This document shows, piece after piece, positions 7,826 through 17,499 of a stretch of 64,000 nucleotides of DNA (position 1 is the stretch's first letter; each line of letters starts with the position of its first letter). The stretch lies in contig NZ_CP166919.1 in the NCBI RefSeq assembly GCF_041379765.1, forward strand, positions 2,666,001-2,730,000, read 5' to 3'. The notes below the pieces were generated by a model, which was not told the origin of the DNA, did not search any database, and worked only from the letters and a program-made list of their open reading frames with translations. The translations under genes were made by a program, and so were the position numbers. The DNA is from Thalassotalea sp. Sam97 (GTDB lineage Bacteria; Pseudomonadota; Gammaproteobacteria; Enterobacterales; Alteromonadaceae).

Positions 7826-9253
7826 TTAATCTTCTAAGCGAATGGTGTTAATAATCTCCGTTGTTGAGATACCCTCTTCAAAGTTTAGTACTCGCACTTC
7901 ACCACCATTGTCAATCACTTCCTTACCACCGGCAATTTGTTCGATTTCATAATCACCGCCTTTAACGAGAAGATCAGGTAATATATTGGCAATCAAACGT
8001 TGTGGTGTATCTTCGCTAAACTTTACCACCCAGTCGACTGCGCCAAGTCCAGCAAGTACCGCCATGCGACGATCTAACGAATTCACTGGTCGGCCGCTGC
8101 CTTTTAAACGCTTAACAGAATCATCGTCATTAACTGCGACAATTAATCGATCACCTAACTCAGCTGCGTGGCTTAAATAACTAACATGACCAGCATGCAA
8201 AATGTCAAAGCAGCCATTGGTCATAACCACTTTTTCACCACGTCGTTTGGCTTGTTCGATAATAATTTTTAGTTGCTCTTCGCTAACTACGCCATTGCCG
8301 CTTTCTTGGCCCACTGACAATGCTTGAGCTATTTCCACTTCGCTCACTGTTGAAGTCCCAAGTTTACCAACCACAATGCCTGCAGCAATGTTGGCGAGTG
8401 CCGAAGCTTGACAATAAGAGCTACCCGCAGCTAATGCCAAGGCAAGTGTCGCAATCACCGTATCGCCTGCGCCCGTTACGTCATAAACTTCTTTCGCTTG
8501 AGTAGGAATGTGTAGTTCAGGCATATCTGGGCGAATCAGCGTCATGCCTTTTTCTGAGCGGGTCACCAAAAGCGCTTGCAGCTCAAGATCGATAAGCAGT
8601 TGTTGGCCTTTTTCAACGATTTCGTTTTCATCTCGGCACGGACCGACAACCTCTTCAAACTCGGCCATATTCGGGGTAATTAATGTCGCCCCTCGATATT
8701 TAGCGAAATCAGAACCTTTTGGATCAACAACCACTGGGACGTTTTGCTGTCGAGCGATAGCAATTAACTCTTGCACCTCAGATAATGTTCCCTTGTCATA
8801 ATCAGACAGTAACAATAGGTGATGTTGGCGAATATTCTCGGCAACAAAGTGAGACAATGCGCCTTTATCTAGGTGATGTAATGACTCTTCAAAATCCAAA
8901 CGTAACAACTGTTGATTGCGGCTTAACACCCGCAATTTGGTAATCGTTGGTACCGACTCATGTTGCATAAACTGACATATCACATCCATCGAAGACAACC
9001 GGGTATCTAACGCCTGGGCGACATCGTCTTTACCGGTGATTCCAGACAAGGTTACCTGCCCGCCTAACGCGGCAATATTGAGTGCCACATTAGCCGCCCC
9101 ACCCGGTCGTTCCTCTCGCCCACTAATTTTAACAACTGGCACTGGGGCCTCTGGTGAAATGCGACCGGTAGGTCCTGACCAATAGCGGTCAAGCATCACA
9201 TCTCCTACGACCAGTACGCGCGCATGACTAAAATTAGGAATATCTACTTTCAT
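7826..9253 (-). CDS. hldE: Bifunctional heptose-7-phosphate kinase / heptose-1-phosphate adenylyltransferase
   Basis: HldE makes ADP-heptose for the inner core of lipopolysaccharide. The N-terminal PfkB-type sugar kinase domain shows GGAANVALN and TGAGDT with the catalytic Asp; the C-terminal nucleotidyltransferase domain has TNGCFDILHAGH with the HxGH motif. The ATG at 9253 gives MKVDIPNF, matching the E. coli start; an upstream start adds four residues without support. Length 475, as usual. It is divergent from lpxL, another lipid A/LPS gene, with a 160-base shared promoter region. Confidence 0.97.
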   Translation of the reverse strand: MKVDIPNFSHARVLVVGDVMLDRYWSGPTGRISPEAPVPVVKISGREERPGGAANVALNIAALGGQVTLSGITGKDDVAQALDTRLSSMDVICQFMQHESVPTITKLRVLSRNQQLLRLDFEESLHHLDKGALSHFVAENIRQHHLLLLSDYDKGTLSEVQELIAIARQQNVPVVVDPKGSDFAKYRGATLITPNMAEFEEVVGPCRDENEIVEKGQQLLIDLELQALLVTRSEKGMTLIRPDMPELHIPTQAKEVYDVTGAGDTVIATLALALAAGSSYCQASALANIAAGIVVGKLGTSTVSEVEIAQALSVGQESGNGVVSEEQLKIIIEQAKRRGEKVVMTNGCFDILHAGHVSYLSHAAELGDRLIVAVNDDDSVKRLKGSGRPVNSLDRRMAVLAGLGAVDWVVKFSEDTPQRLIANILPDLLVKGGDYEIEQIAGGKEVIDNGGEVRVLNFEEGISTTEIINTIRLED

Positions 9254-9413
9254 ACCTGTTTCCAAAGTGGGTATAATTAACGTTTGACAGCTTACTCAGT
9301 ACAATTAAATCAACATCATGTCGTCTATTGTACGTCAATTAGCCGAGTTATCGGTTACTGTTTATGTTATTGGGTATAGTGTACCATAAGCTTTTCATTG
9401 AGTAGACCGAACC

Positions 9414-10349
9414 TTGAGTAAAAACAAATCGTTACAAACCAAATTTAAAGCCAGCTTCCTCCTGCCAAAATATTGGCCTACTTGGCTTGCTGTTTTCTTG
9501 CTATACCTGATCTCTTGGTTGCCGTTTAAAATGCAGTTAGCAATGGGCGCTGCTGTTGGACGCCTATTTATGAAACTCGGCGGTAGTCGTTTAAAAGTCG
9601 CCAAGAAGAATATCGAAACCTGTTTTCCAGAGCTTAGTGCCAAACAACAGCATGATATGCTGGTAGCAAATTTTGAGAACACAGGCCGAGCGTTGTTCGA
9701 AACAGGTATAGGCTGGTGGTGGCCAGAGTGGCGCATCAAACGCAAAGTCAACGTGGTCGGCTTAGACATTCTTAAACAGGCGCAGCAACAAGGCAAAGGT
9801 GTGTTGCTACTAAGTTTGCACAACTTAAGCTTAGAAGCATGTGCTCGCGTTATCGGTCACATTCACCCAACCGTGGTATTTTATCGTCCGAACCATAATG
9901 AACTTATGGAGTACTTTCAGCACGCAGGTCGCGCTCGTTCAAATAAATATATGCTCGACAAGTCGGATGTTCAAGGTATGAAAGATGCCTTAGCCGACGG
10001 TGAAGTATGTGTTTACTTACCCGACCAAGATTACGGCAAGAGACGCTCTATTTTCGTACCGTTTTTCGGCGTTGAAAAAACTGCCAGTACCATTGGTACT
10101 TTATTGTTCGCGAAACAACCTAATGTACGCACCATCATGGCTGTACCATCACGCTTGCCGGACAACAGCGGTTATCAAATCGAGTTTGTTGATGGTTTTG
10201 AGAACTTCCCTAGTGGTGATGACGAAGCCGATTTAACGCACGTCAACAACATACTTGAAGAGAATATCCGTAAACAACCTGAACAATACATGTGGTTGCA
10301 TCGCCGCTTCAAGTCACGGCCAAATTCTGACGATCCTAAGTTTTATTAA
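9414..10349 (+). CDS. lpxL: Lipid A biosynthesis lauroyltransferase LpxL
   Basis: LpxL adds a secondary acyl chain to Kdo2-lipid IVA at the inner face of the cytoplasmic membrane. The 311-residue sequence has the LpxL/HtrB features: PKYWPTWLAVFLLYL membrane anchor, the HX4E acyltransferase motif HNLSLE, FYRPNHN, the SNKYMLD segment, and the C-terminal EQYMWLHRRFKSRP. The best start is the TTG at 9414, because it gives the family's N-terminus and no in-frame ATG precedes the membrane helix; a weak GAG lies upstream. LpxM is a close paralogue, but the motif set fits LpxL better. Confidence 0.88.
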   Translation: MSKNKSLQTKFKASFLLPKYWPTWLAVFLLYLISWLPFKMQLAMGAAVGRLFMKLGGSRLKVAKKNIETCFPELSAKQQHDMLVANFENTGRALFETGIGWWWPEWRIKRKVNVVGLDILKQAQQQGKGVLLLSLHNLSLEACARVIGHIHPTVVFYRPNHNELMEYFQHAGRARSNKYMLDKSDVQGMKDALADGEVCVYLPDQDYGKRRSIFVPFFGVEKTASTIGTLLFAKQPNVRTIMAVPSRLPDNSGYQIEFVDGFENFPSGDDEADLTHVNNILEENIRKQPEQYMWLHRRFKSRPNSDDPKFY

Positions 10350-10378
10350 CAACGGCTATTGCAACGATTAATATCAAC

Positions 10379-10433
10379 AATCACAAGCATAAAACATCAT
10401 GGTTCTAGAGCCTTAGTTTTATCGCTTGTGATT
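10379..10433. repeat. Imperfect inverted repeat between lpxL and glnE
   Basis: AATCACAAGC-ATAAAA at 10379-10394 pairs with TTTTAT-C-GCTTGTGATT at 10417-10433, 16 bp with one bulged base. It lies between two convergent genes and may serve as a weak terminator or mRNA end. No strong U-run follows on either strand. Confidence 0.5.
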
Positions 10434-10545
10434 AGTCACGTCATTGGGTTTGGTTCTCGGCTACGTTATCAACCTCACGCTTCGTTCAACCAGTTTCCCC
10501 TCGGGCTTTCTAAACGAGTTATCGTGAGTCGTTATCCGAGACAAA

Positions 10546-13404
10546 TTATCCCAAGTACTTGTCCCAGCAGCTTATCACCTGCTGCCTAAGCTCATCAAAG
10601 TCCGCCTGAGACACCAACGTTGGTTTATTTTGCAAGGTTAATGCATGGCCTTTATCTCGCAAACTACAGTATGCGTTAATTAATTGCTGGCTTTCCCTTT
10701 GACTCAATAGTCCGGCTTGATGTAATTGTTCAAACATCCGCACATTGTCAGAGAATTGACACAAATTTGGCTGCTTATGGCAATACTTTAAAAGCAAGAA
10801 CTGCGCTAGAAATTCGATATCCGCTAAGCCACCTTGCCCTTGCTTAATATCAAAGACTTGGTCATCGCTTTTATCTAAATGCGCGCGCATTTTTTGCCGC
10901 ATCTCGATCACGTCTTGGCGTAGCTGTATTGAATCTCGTTCTTGGCTAAGAATGTCTTGACGGATAGTATCGAAACCTTGCTGTAAGGCGCTATCACCAT
11001 AAATAAAACGTGCTCTGGTCAATGCCTGGTGCTCCCATGTCCACGCATCGTGTTGCTGATAGGTCGCAAACGTATCGACGTGAATCACCATTAAGCCTGA
11101 ATTTCCCGACGGACGAAGGCGCATATCTATCTCGTACAAAATACCACTCGCCGTTCGGGTATTAAATAAATGCATGACCCGTTGTGCCAATTTTAAATAA
11201 AACTGACTGCTTGGGATCGATTTTTCGCCATTAGTGTGATCTTGAGGGTCACATTGATGGATAAACACTAGGTCTAAATCGGAGCCGTAACCTAGCTCGA
11301 TACCACCAAGTTTGCCGTAACCGATAACCGCAAAACGTTTATCATCACTGCCTAGGGTCGAATTTGGTTGACCATAGCGGTGTACCATTTGTTGCCACGC
11401 CAAATTCACCGCCATGGTAATGACACTTTGCGCTACGGCGGTTAAATGATCACTAACCTGCATCACCGGTAAAATACCGGTTATATCTGCTGCCGCTATT
11501 TTTAAATGTTTAGCTTGCTTAAATTGTCGTAAAGTTTCCATTTGCGCTTCTAAATCATCTTCCGGAACCCGCATCATTTGCTCTTGTAAATGGCGCTGGT
11601 AGTCCGCTAGTGATGGAATAGCATATAGCAATTTTGGGTCAATCAGTTCATCAAGCAACAACGGATAACGTGACAAATAATCGCTGATCCAACTGCTCGC
11701 ACGGCATAATCGAATTAGCTGGCTAAAAGCTGGAGGGTTTTCTAGCAACAATTCCAAATAGACTGTGCGGGTGACAATTTTACTAAGTACCTGTAATACC
11801 CGCTGTAAGCTCACCAAAGGTTGCACTTGCTCTGCGAGTAAATGCAATAAGGCAGGGATTAATTTATCCAAGATAAGTCGACCACGATTGCCAATGCTAC
11901 GCTTTTTGACATCATCGCGAAAATCATCCAAGGCTTTATATATTTTGTCAGCTGGCCACTCTGGCTGATGCTCGGCAATAAACTCAGTGGCATCTTGAGG
12001 TTGCCAATCGGCTTGCCATAATGTTTGCCAATGCTCTTGTGCCGACTGGCTGTGACCATTTTCTTCGCCAATTAATAAGTTAAACTCGCGATTAACCGCT
12101 TGCATATGTTGTTCACAAAGGCTGAGAACCTGTTGCCAATCATCGGCGGCCAACAAACTGACTAAGCGTGCCTGATTTAATTCATCGCTCGGTAATTGCT
12201 GGGTTTGCTGATCGTTAAACGCTTGTATTGCATTTTCTATGCGTCGCAATACGTAATAGGCATGCTCTAGTTGTTGCCTCGATGTGACCGATACACAATC
12301 ATACTGTTCAAGCAATGCTAACGCGCGCATACAATTGCGTTGCTGCAGTTGTGGAATGCGACCTCCTCGCATCAACTGAAATACTTGCACAATGAACTCT
12401 ATCTCACGAATACCGCCAATACCCAGTTTGATATTTTGTTGCAATTGGCGGCGCCTTGCTTCTTGAGCGATCATCATTTTCATTTGTCGCAAGCTTTCAA
12501 TAACGCTGAAGTCTATATAACGTCGATAGACAAACGGACGCAGCATATCTCTGAGTTGTCCATGATATGGGCTGTCGCCAATTAAACGCGCCTTAAGCAT
12601 TGCATAGCGTTCCCAGTCTCGACCTTGCTCTTGATAATAGGTTTCCATAGCAGCAAAGCTAAGTACCAAAGGGCCACTGTCACCAAATGGACGCAAACGC
12701 ATGTCAACACGATAGACAAAACCATCGACGGTAACTTGATCGAGCGCAGCAATTAACTTTTGTCCCAGCCGCGTAAAAAACGTTTGATTATCTAAGCTAC
12801 GCCGACTGCCTGATGTTTCGCCGTTTTCAGGAAAGCAAAATATTAAGTCGATGTCGGAAGAAAAGTTCAACTCTCTGCCACCTAATTTGCCCATGCCATA
12901 AACCAATAAAGGCTGCTCGTTACCCTGTGCATCCTGTGGGATTCCCCATTGTTCGGCACAGCGTTTATATAACCAATTATTTGCCGCACAGATGAGCGTA
13001 TCAGCTAAGTGTGATAAGTTATAAAAAGAAACTTCGATAGGTGCGCCAGCACACAAATCCACATAAGCTATGTGGGTCATATACCTGTTGCGTAACTGCC
13101 TTAATACTTGATGAAGCTCTTGTTCTGAGCGACAAGCATCCACTTGCTCATGTACCGTTACCGTCAGGTCAACGTGCTCACTAAACATACTTGCTTGTCG
13201 AAATAACTGGTCGATAAGTTCAGGGTGTCTAATCAGGTTTTCAGCAATAAAATCACTCATGGCGAGTGCATATTTAAGTTGTTGCAACTGATTACTATCG
13301 AGCTGTTGCACGAGTTCCGTAGCGTACTCACAAAGGCGACGAAAGTAGCCTTCTTGCTTGGCATGCATTACCGCAGGTAAGGTATCAGGCACATCTTGGC
13401 GCAT
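10546..13404 (-). CDS. glnE: Bifunctional glutamine synthetase adenylyltransferase/deadenylase
   Basis: GlnE adds and removes AMP on glutamine synthetase under PII control. The 952-residue protein has two nucleotidyltransferase domains, each followed by a helical domain: the first with GMGKLGGRELNFSSDIDL, the second with GYGKLGGIELGYGSDLDL, both keeping the DxD metal pair. Length matches the E. coli enzyme (about 946). It is transcribed toward lpxL. In E. coli it sits next to hldE; here lpxL lies between them. Confidence 0.97.
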   Translation of the reverse strand: MRQDVPDTLPAVMHAKQEGYFRRLCEYATELVQQLDSNQLQQLKYALAMSDFIAENLIRHPELIDQLFRQASMFSEHVDLTVTVHEQVDACRSEQELHQVLRQLRNRYMTHIAYVDLCAGAPIEVSFYNLSHLADTLICAANNWLYKRCAEQWGIPQDAQGNEQPLLVYGMGKLGGRELNFSSDIDLIFCFPENGETSGSRRSLDNQTFFTRLGQKLIAALDQVTVDGFVYRVDMRLRPFGDSGPLVLSFAAMETYYQEQGRDWERYAMLKARLIGDSPYHGQLRDMLRPFVYRRYIDFSVIESLRQMKMMIAQEARRRQLQQNIKLGIGGIREIEFIVQVFQLMRGGRIPQLQQRNCMRALALLEQYDCVSVTSRQQLEHAYYVLRRIENAIQAFNDQQTQQLPSDELNQARLVSLLAADDWQQVLSLCEQHMQAVNREFNLLIGEENGHSQSAQEHWQTLWQADWQPQDATEFIAEHQPEWPADKIYKALDDFRDDVKKRSIGNRGRLILDKLIPALLHLLAEQVQPLVSLQRVLQVLSKIVTRTVYLELLLENPPAFSQLIRLCRASSWISDYLSRYPLLLDELIDPKLLYAIPSLADYQRHLQEQMMRVPEDDLEAQMETLRQFKQAKHLKIAAADITGILPVMQVSDHLTAVAQSVITMAVNLAWQQMVHRYGQPNSTLGSDDKRFAVIGYGKLGGIELGYGSDLDLVFIHQCDPQDHTNGEKSIPSSQFYLKLAQRVMHLFNTRTASGILYEIDMRLRPSGNSGLMVIHVDTFATYQQHDAWTWEHQALTRARFIYGDSALQQGFDTIRQDILSQERDSIQLRQDVIEMRQKMRAHLDKSDDQVFDIKQGQGGLADIEFLAQFLLLKYCHKQPNLCQFSDNVRMFEQLHQAGLLSQRESQQLINAYCSLRDKGHALTLQNKPTLVSQADFDELRQQVISCWDKYLG

Positions 13405-13563
13405 GGTCTTTCTCTTAATAAACTATCTGAACATCAATTTAAGGTTAGCCTTATGCTAACGCATTGTAGGCATTTGCTTAACTTTATTTAACGTGACTTA
13501 TTATCATTGAAGCCTCACGCAATCTGTAATCAGCAAATTTTAATGATATACGACTTTGCTATA

Positions 13564-13624
13564 GACATATTATGTCAATTGACGTAGTCTTTTCTCACCG
13601 TTGACATGATGACATAATAACGTC
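13564..13624. promoter_or_regulatory. GACATATTATGTC operator and degenerate second site upstream of island arm 1
   Basis: A perfect GACATA-T-TATGTC palindrome lies at 13564-13576. A degenerate cluster follows at 13603-13624: a direct GACAT repeat and GACATA-AT-AACGTC. The same perfect palindrome occurs twice upstream of arm 2 (17422-17469). The 302-base gap between glnE and the lipoprotein gene holds these sites and no gene. A TTGACA at 13601-13606 overlaps the second site, but no convincing -10 at normal spacing was found. Regulator unknown. Confidence 0.65.
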
Positions 13625-13706
13625 CTTATTGTTATCCTAGATACGCACCTAACGTCATCTCCTAGATAAAGGTAAGATTTTGACAACAAAAGGAAAGTTG
13701 GATTTA

Positions 13707-14672
13707 ATGCGATATTTTTATTTACTGCTTTTAGCTTTATCCATGTTACTCAGTGGATGTGGCGATCCCAACCAAGCTAAATTTGATGAGCAGTTACCTC
13801 TCACCGAACAGCGTTTAGCACAGCTAGCTAATGCGCTCAATAAGCAAGATATCCGCAATGCGCGCTTAATCGATAGTTATGCCGATACCTTAATTGCCCA
13901 AAAGCCCAATTTAGCACCAATCATCAATGAGTTTCGCAAAGATGCCAGCAGTGAAGGACCTATGTATCAAGGGTTACTGCAACGTCTGAATGAAGTTAAG
14001 CAGCAACCAGATCTATTTGAGTCCAGCGAAGCACGATTGAATGAATTACAAACCATTTATCAAGCCGCAGATAGTGCGATATTTTCTGATGCACTCAGTG
14101 ATCCTCTCAATGTGCTAGCTGACATGTCAGACGGTGAACTACCACGCGTTAATTCATTATCAAAACAGCAAGCGCTTGCAGCCAATGGTGCCGAGGACTT
14201 TGGCGTTGGTTCGCAATTAATCGGTAACCCAGCTTATGGCCAATGGCAAACCAACAGCTCTGGCATGTCATTTTGGGAGTGGTACGGCATGTATGCGCTA
14301 ATGAGCAATCTATTTGGTAATGACCGTGTCTATTATGATCGCTGGGGACGCAAGCGTGGTTATAGTTACTATCATGACTATGGCCGTTCATATTACACAT
14401 CGGCGAGAAAATATCGCGCTCAACAACAGCTTGAAACTCGCACGCGAAAGTCATTTGAACGTCGTGGACAAAAATTTGAAAGCACTTATGCCAAGCCTCG
14501 CACTGGCTCGTCAGGCTTATCAAGACAAAGTAAGACCGCACAACAAGCCAGTAAATTCAGACAAACCAGTAGCAGTAAATCTAAATACGCAAGTAAGTCA
14601 AACTATGCGAGCAATTCAAGCTTTAGAAACAGTAGAAGCACTACCACACGCAGTTTCAGACGTGGCAAATAA
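13707..14672 (+). CDS. Lipoprotein of the PspA/DUF350 island, basic Ser/Arg/Tyr-rich tail
   Basis: I do not recognise a named domain. The ATG at 13707 gives a short lipoprotein signal with lipobox LLSGC (Cys18); a TTG nine codons upstream is less likely. Residues about 25-130 look helical and polar, followed by a region with Trp/Tyr-rich FWEWYGMYALM and YYDRWGRKRGYSYY, then a low-complexity basic tail full of Ser, Arg, Lys and Tyr (last about 75 residues). Eleven bases separate it from the DUF350 gene, so the two are co-transcribed. Similar lipoproteins next to DUF350 genes suggest an envelope-stress role, but the function is unknown. Confidence 0.7.
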   Translation: MRYFYLLLLALSMLLSGCGDPNQAKFDEQLPLTEQRLAQLANALNKQDIRNARLIDSYADTLIAQKPNLAPIINEFRKDASSEGPMYQGLLQRLNEVKQQPDLFESSEARLNELQTIYQAADSAIFSDALSDPLNVLADMSDGELPRVNSLSKQQALAANGAEDFGVGSQLIGNPAYGQWQTNSSGMSFWEWYGMYALMSNLFGNDRVYYDRWGRKRGYSYYHDYGRSYYTSARKYRAQQQLETRTRKSFERRGQKFESTYAKPRTGSSGLSRQSKTAQQASKFRQTSSSKSKYASKSNYASNSSFRNSRSTTTRSFRRGK

Positions 14673-14683
14673 CAGGAAGAATA

Positions 14684-15586
14684 ATGGATAAATTACTTAA
14701 CATTACCACCATCAACCAAGATTTATTAATCATTCTCGCTATTGATGTCGCCATTGCTATTTTGCTACTAACCGCTATGCGTTTTATCTCTGGTTTTACC
14801 GCCAAAGTTAGCACTAAGCATGAGCTAGCTAAAGAAGACAATTTCGCCTTTGGGATCAGCGTCGCCGGTTCAATTTCGGCACTGGGTATCGTCTTATCTG
14901 GGGCAATCACCGGAGAAAGCGCTGATAGCTTTACAACAGAAGCCATAGGCATGCTCAGTTATGGCCTGCTTGGTTTAGTGCTGATTAAGTTTGGTCGTTT
15001 TGTTCACGACAAATTAGCGCTAAACAAACTCGATAAGATGACAGAGATCCGCAACCGCAATATCACGGTGGGTATCGTTGATGCGGCAAGTGCCATCGCC
15101 ACCGCAATTGTTATTCGCGCCGTGCTGATCTGGGTCGATGGATTAAACATTTACACCTTTGTCGCGATTTTCAGTGGCTTTGTGGTATCGCAAGTGACCT
15201 TAGTATTAATCACTCGTATTCGTGAAACGCATTATGCTCGCAACAACCAAAATGACTGTATGCAAGAAGCCTTTGTTGACGGTCAAGTCGCCCTTGCCTT
15301 GCGCTATAGTGGGCAAATTATTTCCACCGCATTAGCGATGACTGCGGCCAGTTACTTCCTTATTTACACGCCTGAGACCATCGTTGAAAACTTATTGGGC
15401 TGGTTAGTATTTGGCTTGCTCATGACCGTACTGGTGTCGTTTTTAACCTATTTCGCCAAACGTATTATCCTTATCGGAATTAACACCTTTGAAGAAGTAG
15501 ACCAGCAACACAACATTGGTGTTGCCGCGGTAGAAATGGCTATCAGTATCGCGATTGCAATGATATTAACCGGCTTAATGGCCTAA
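14684..15586 (+). CDS. DUF350 family polytopic membrane protein (YjfL-like, duplicated)
   Basis: The 300-residue protein has about eight membrane helices in two similar halves. Each half has a DUF350-like run: GISVAGSISALGIVLSGAI near residue 57 and a matching segment in the second half (ALRYSGQIISTALAMTAAS). E. coli YjfL is a single-unit homologue found beside the PspA paralogue YjfJ. A clear ribosome site (CAGGAAG) precedes the ATG. Molecular function of DUF350 proteins is not established; linkage to PspA-like and aminopropyltransferase-like genes suggests a role at the inner membrane under envelope stress. Confidence 0.8.
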   Translation: MDKLLNITTINQDLLIILAIDVAIAILLLTAMRFISGFTAKVSTKHELAKEDNFAFGISVAGSISALGIVLSGAITGESADSFTTEAIGMLSYGLLGLVLIKFGRFVHDKLALNKLDKMTEIRNRNITVGIVDAASAIATAIVIRAVLIWVDGLNIYTFVAIFSGFVVSQVTLVLITRIRETHYARNNQNDCMQEAFVDGQVALALRYSGQIISTALAMTAASYFLIYTPETIVENLLGWLVFGLLMTVLVSFLTYFAKRIILIGINTFEEVDQQHNIGVAAVEMAISIAIAMILTGLMA

Positions 15587-15604
15587 CCCATTACGGTAAA
15601 TCAC

Positions 15605-17347
15605 GTGCAATCAACATCAGGGCTAGTAAATAAAGCTCAACAACGTATCTCATCTCGACTATTTTGGGACGATGCGTTGTTGATGCTAACCATGGCTGTG
15701 CTAGCTGGCTGTGGACTTATCTACGAATACTTATTGTCGCATTATGCTGGGCGCGTATTAGGGATAATGGAAAGTACCATCTATGCGATGATCGGCTTAA
15801 TGATCGTCGCTATGGGACTTGGATCATTTGCTGCACGTCTTGTAAAAGATGCGTTTCAAGGTTTTGTGGTATTAGAGCTTATTATCGGTTTACTTGGCAG
15901 TGCATCGATTTTAATTATTGCTAGCCTGATTGGCTTCACGCAAATTTTACCGCAAACCATCGCCGATTTATTAGCCCTACCTGCCGACGCCCTGCCTCAA
16001 GGAGGCATTTTTAAGCAACTCAGTGCCTTAGCATTGAAAACGCCCTATGTATTTGGCTTTATTCTCGGCTTTTTTATCGGCATGGAAATTCCCTTAGTTG
16101 CGCGTATTCGCGAGATCGTTCACCAACAACATTTAGCGCATAACTTTGGCACTATGTATGGCGCTGACTACATCGGCGCAGGCATTGGTGCAGCAATTTG
16201 GGTGATATTCTTATTAGCCATGGATATTTCCAAAGCTGCGGCGTTAACGGCAACACTTAACTTGCTCGCTGGTAGTTTTTTTATCATGCGTTTTTGGTCA
16301 CGCTTACGCTATCGCAAACTTCTGCTGATTTTACATACAGGTTTATTGGTGATGCTGTTGCTGGTTCATCAACTCGGCGATCGCTGGCTTAATGAAATGA
16401 GCAATTTATTATTTCTTGATAAAGTCACCCACAGTGAAAAAACTCGCTACCAGCAGCTAACGTTTACAGAACGGAATATGGGTAATGGCGAGCCCGTAAT
16501 CAATTTTTACTTAAACGCTCGTTTGCAATTTTCCTCCAGCGATGAGTTTATCTACCATAGCTATTTAGTCACCCCAGCGTTAGCGGGTTCCGCACGCCAG
16601 GAAAATATTTTAATCATTGGTGGTGGCGATGGCTTGGCATTACGAGATGTACTGAAATGGCCGGTAAAAAATGTGACATTAATTGACTTAGATGAACAGC
16701 TAGTCAATATATTCAAACAACCTGAGCAACATTTACCTGAGTCGCTAGCACGTCGAATCGAAAACCTAACCCAGGGCAGTTTACGCGATCCTCGGGTGCA
16801 AATTATTAACGATGATGCGTTTTTGTATATCGATACCTTACTCTCTTCAGGGCAAGTATTCGATGCCATCATTATCGACTTACCCGATCCAAGTCATCCT
16901 GATTTAAATAAACTTTATTCGGTAAACTTTTACGCACGAGTAAATCAATTGCTGGCCGGTGATGGCCTACTGAATGTCCAATCTACCAGCCCTTATCATG
17001 CAAAAAATGCGTTTATATCGATTGGCAAAACATTACAAAAAGCCGGATTTAATCATGTTGAACAGCTTCACGATAATGTGCCAAGCTTTGGGGAATGGGG
17101 CTGGAGTATCGCCAGTAAAGTAGGTGCTAAGCCATCTGCTCGCATACAACAATTAACGCAGTTCCCGATCGAGCACCAATGGCTTTCGTTACCGCTATTA
17201 CGATCTGCTTTTATTTTCCCAAATGATTTTTACAAAAACGCCGATCAAATCGACGTTAATTATTTAGGCTCACATCAAATATATCAGTACCATCAGCAAG
17301 CATGGCAAAACCAACAGGGGTTAAATAATGCAAGTTTACAGCAATAG
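15605..17347 (+). CDS. Membrane-fused spermidine synthase-like aminopropyltransferase
   Basis: The 580-residue protein has an N-terminal half with about seven membrane helices (residues 25-255) and a cytosolic spermidine-synthase fold. The latter has the SAM-type loop IIGGGDGLALRDVLKWP, the acidic strand TLIDLDEQLV, a DDAF segment and IIIDLPDPSHPDLNKLYS holding the catalytic Asp region. Soluble SpeE lacks the membrane half. Polyamine aminopropyltransferases of this fused type occur with DUF350 and PspA genes. It starts with GTG at 15605 after an 18-base gap. Whether the substrate is a polyamine, a lipid or something else is not shown by the sequence. Confidence 0.8.
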   Translation: MQSTSGLVNKAQQRISSRLFWDDALLMLTMAVLAGCGLIYEYLLSHYAGRVLGIMESTIYAMIGLMIVAMGLGSFAARLVKDAFQGFVVLELIIGLLGSASILIIASLIGFTQILPQTIADLLALPADALPQGGIFKQLSALALKTPYVFGFILGFFIGMEIPLVARIREIVHQQHLAHNFGTMYGADYIGAGIGAAIWVIFLLAMDISKAAALTATLNLLAGSFFIMRFWSRLRYRKLLLILHTGLLVMLLLVHQLGDRWLNEMSNLLFLDKVTHSEKTRYQQLTFTERNMGNGEPVINFYLNARLQFSSSDEFIYHSYLVTPALAGSARQENILIIGGGDGLALRDVLKWPVKNVTLIDLDEQLVNIFKQPEQHLPESLARRIENLTQGSLRDPRVQIINDDAFLYIDTLLSSGQVFDAIIIDLPDPSHPDLNKLYSVNFYARVNQLLAGDGLLNVQSTSPYHAKNAFISIGKTLQKAGFNHVEQLHDNVPSFGEWGWSIASKVGAKPSARIQQLTQFPIEHQWLSLPLLRSAFIFPNDFYKNADQIDVNYLGSHQIYQYHQQAWQNQQGLNNASLQQ

Positions 17348-17421
17348 CTAACTAGAGCTCATCATTAACCCTATGAAAAATATGATATAAGCTTAGCTTA
17401 CCGGTAAACAAAAAAACTATT

Positions 17422-17469
17422 GACATATTATGTCTGGGTGCTAAAGTTACTCATGCGACATATTATGTC
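17422..17469. promoter_or_regulatory. Two GACATATTATGTC operators upstream of island arm 2
   Basis: Perfect copies at 17422-17434 and 17457-17469, with start-to-start distance 35 bases, in the 152-base gap before the DUF2170 gene. The first overlaps a TTGACA (17420-17425); the second contains a possible -10, TATTAT (17461-17466). The identical 13-mer lies upstream of arm 1. The regulator is unknown; the ribbon-helix-helix-like protein encoded at 19586-19909 is the local candidate. Confidence 0.7.
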
Positions 17470-17499
17470 GCTAAGCAATAATCGTAAATGAGGATAATA

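Noticed and set aside
10359..10589. Plus-strand reading frame between lpxL and glnE
   Set aside because: It overlaps the glnE 3' end, has no ribosome site or recognisable domain, and the region is better described by an inverted repeat.
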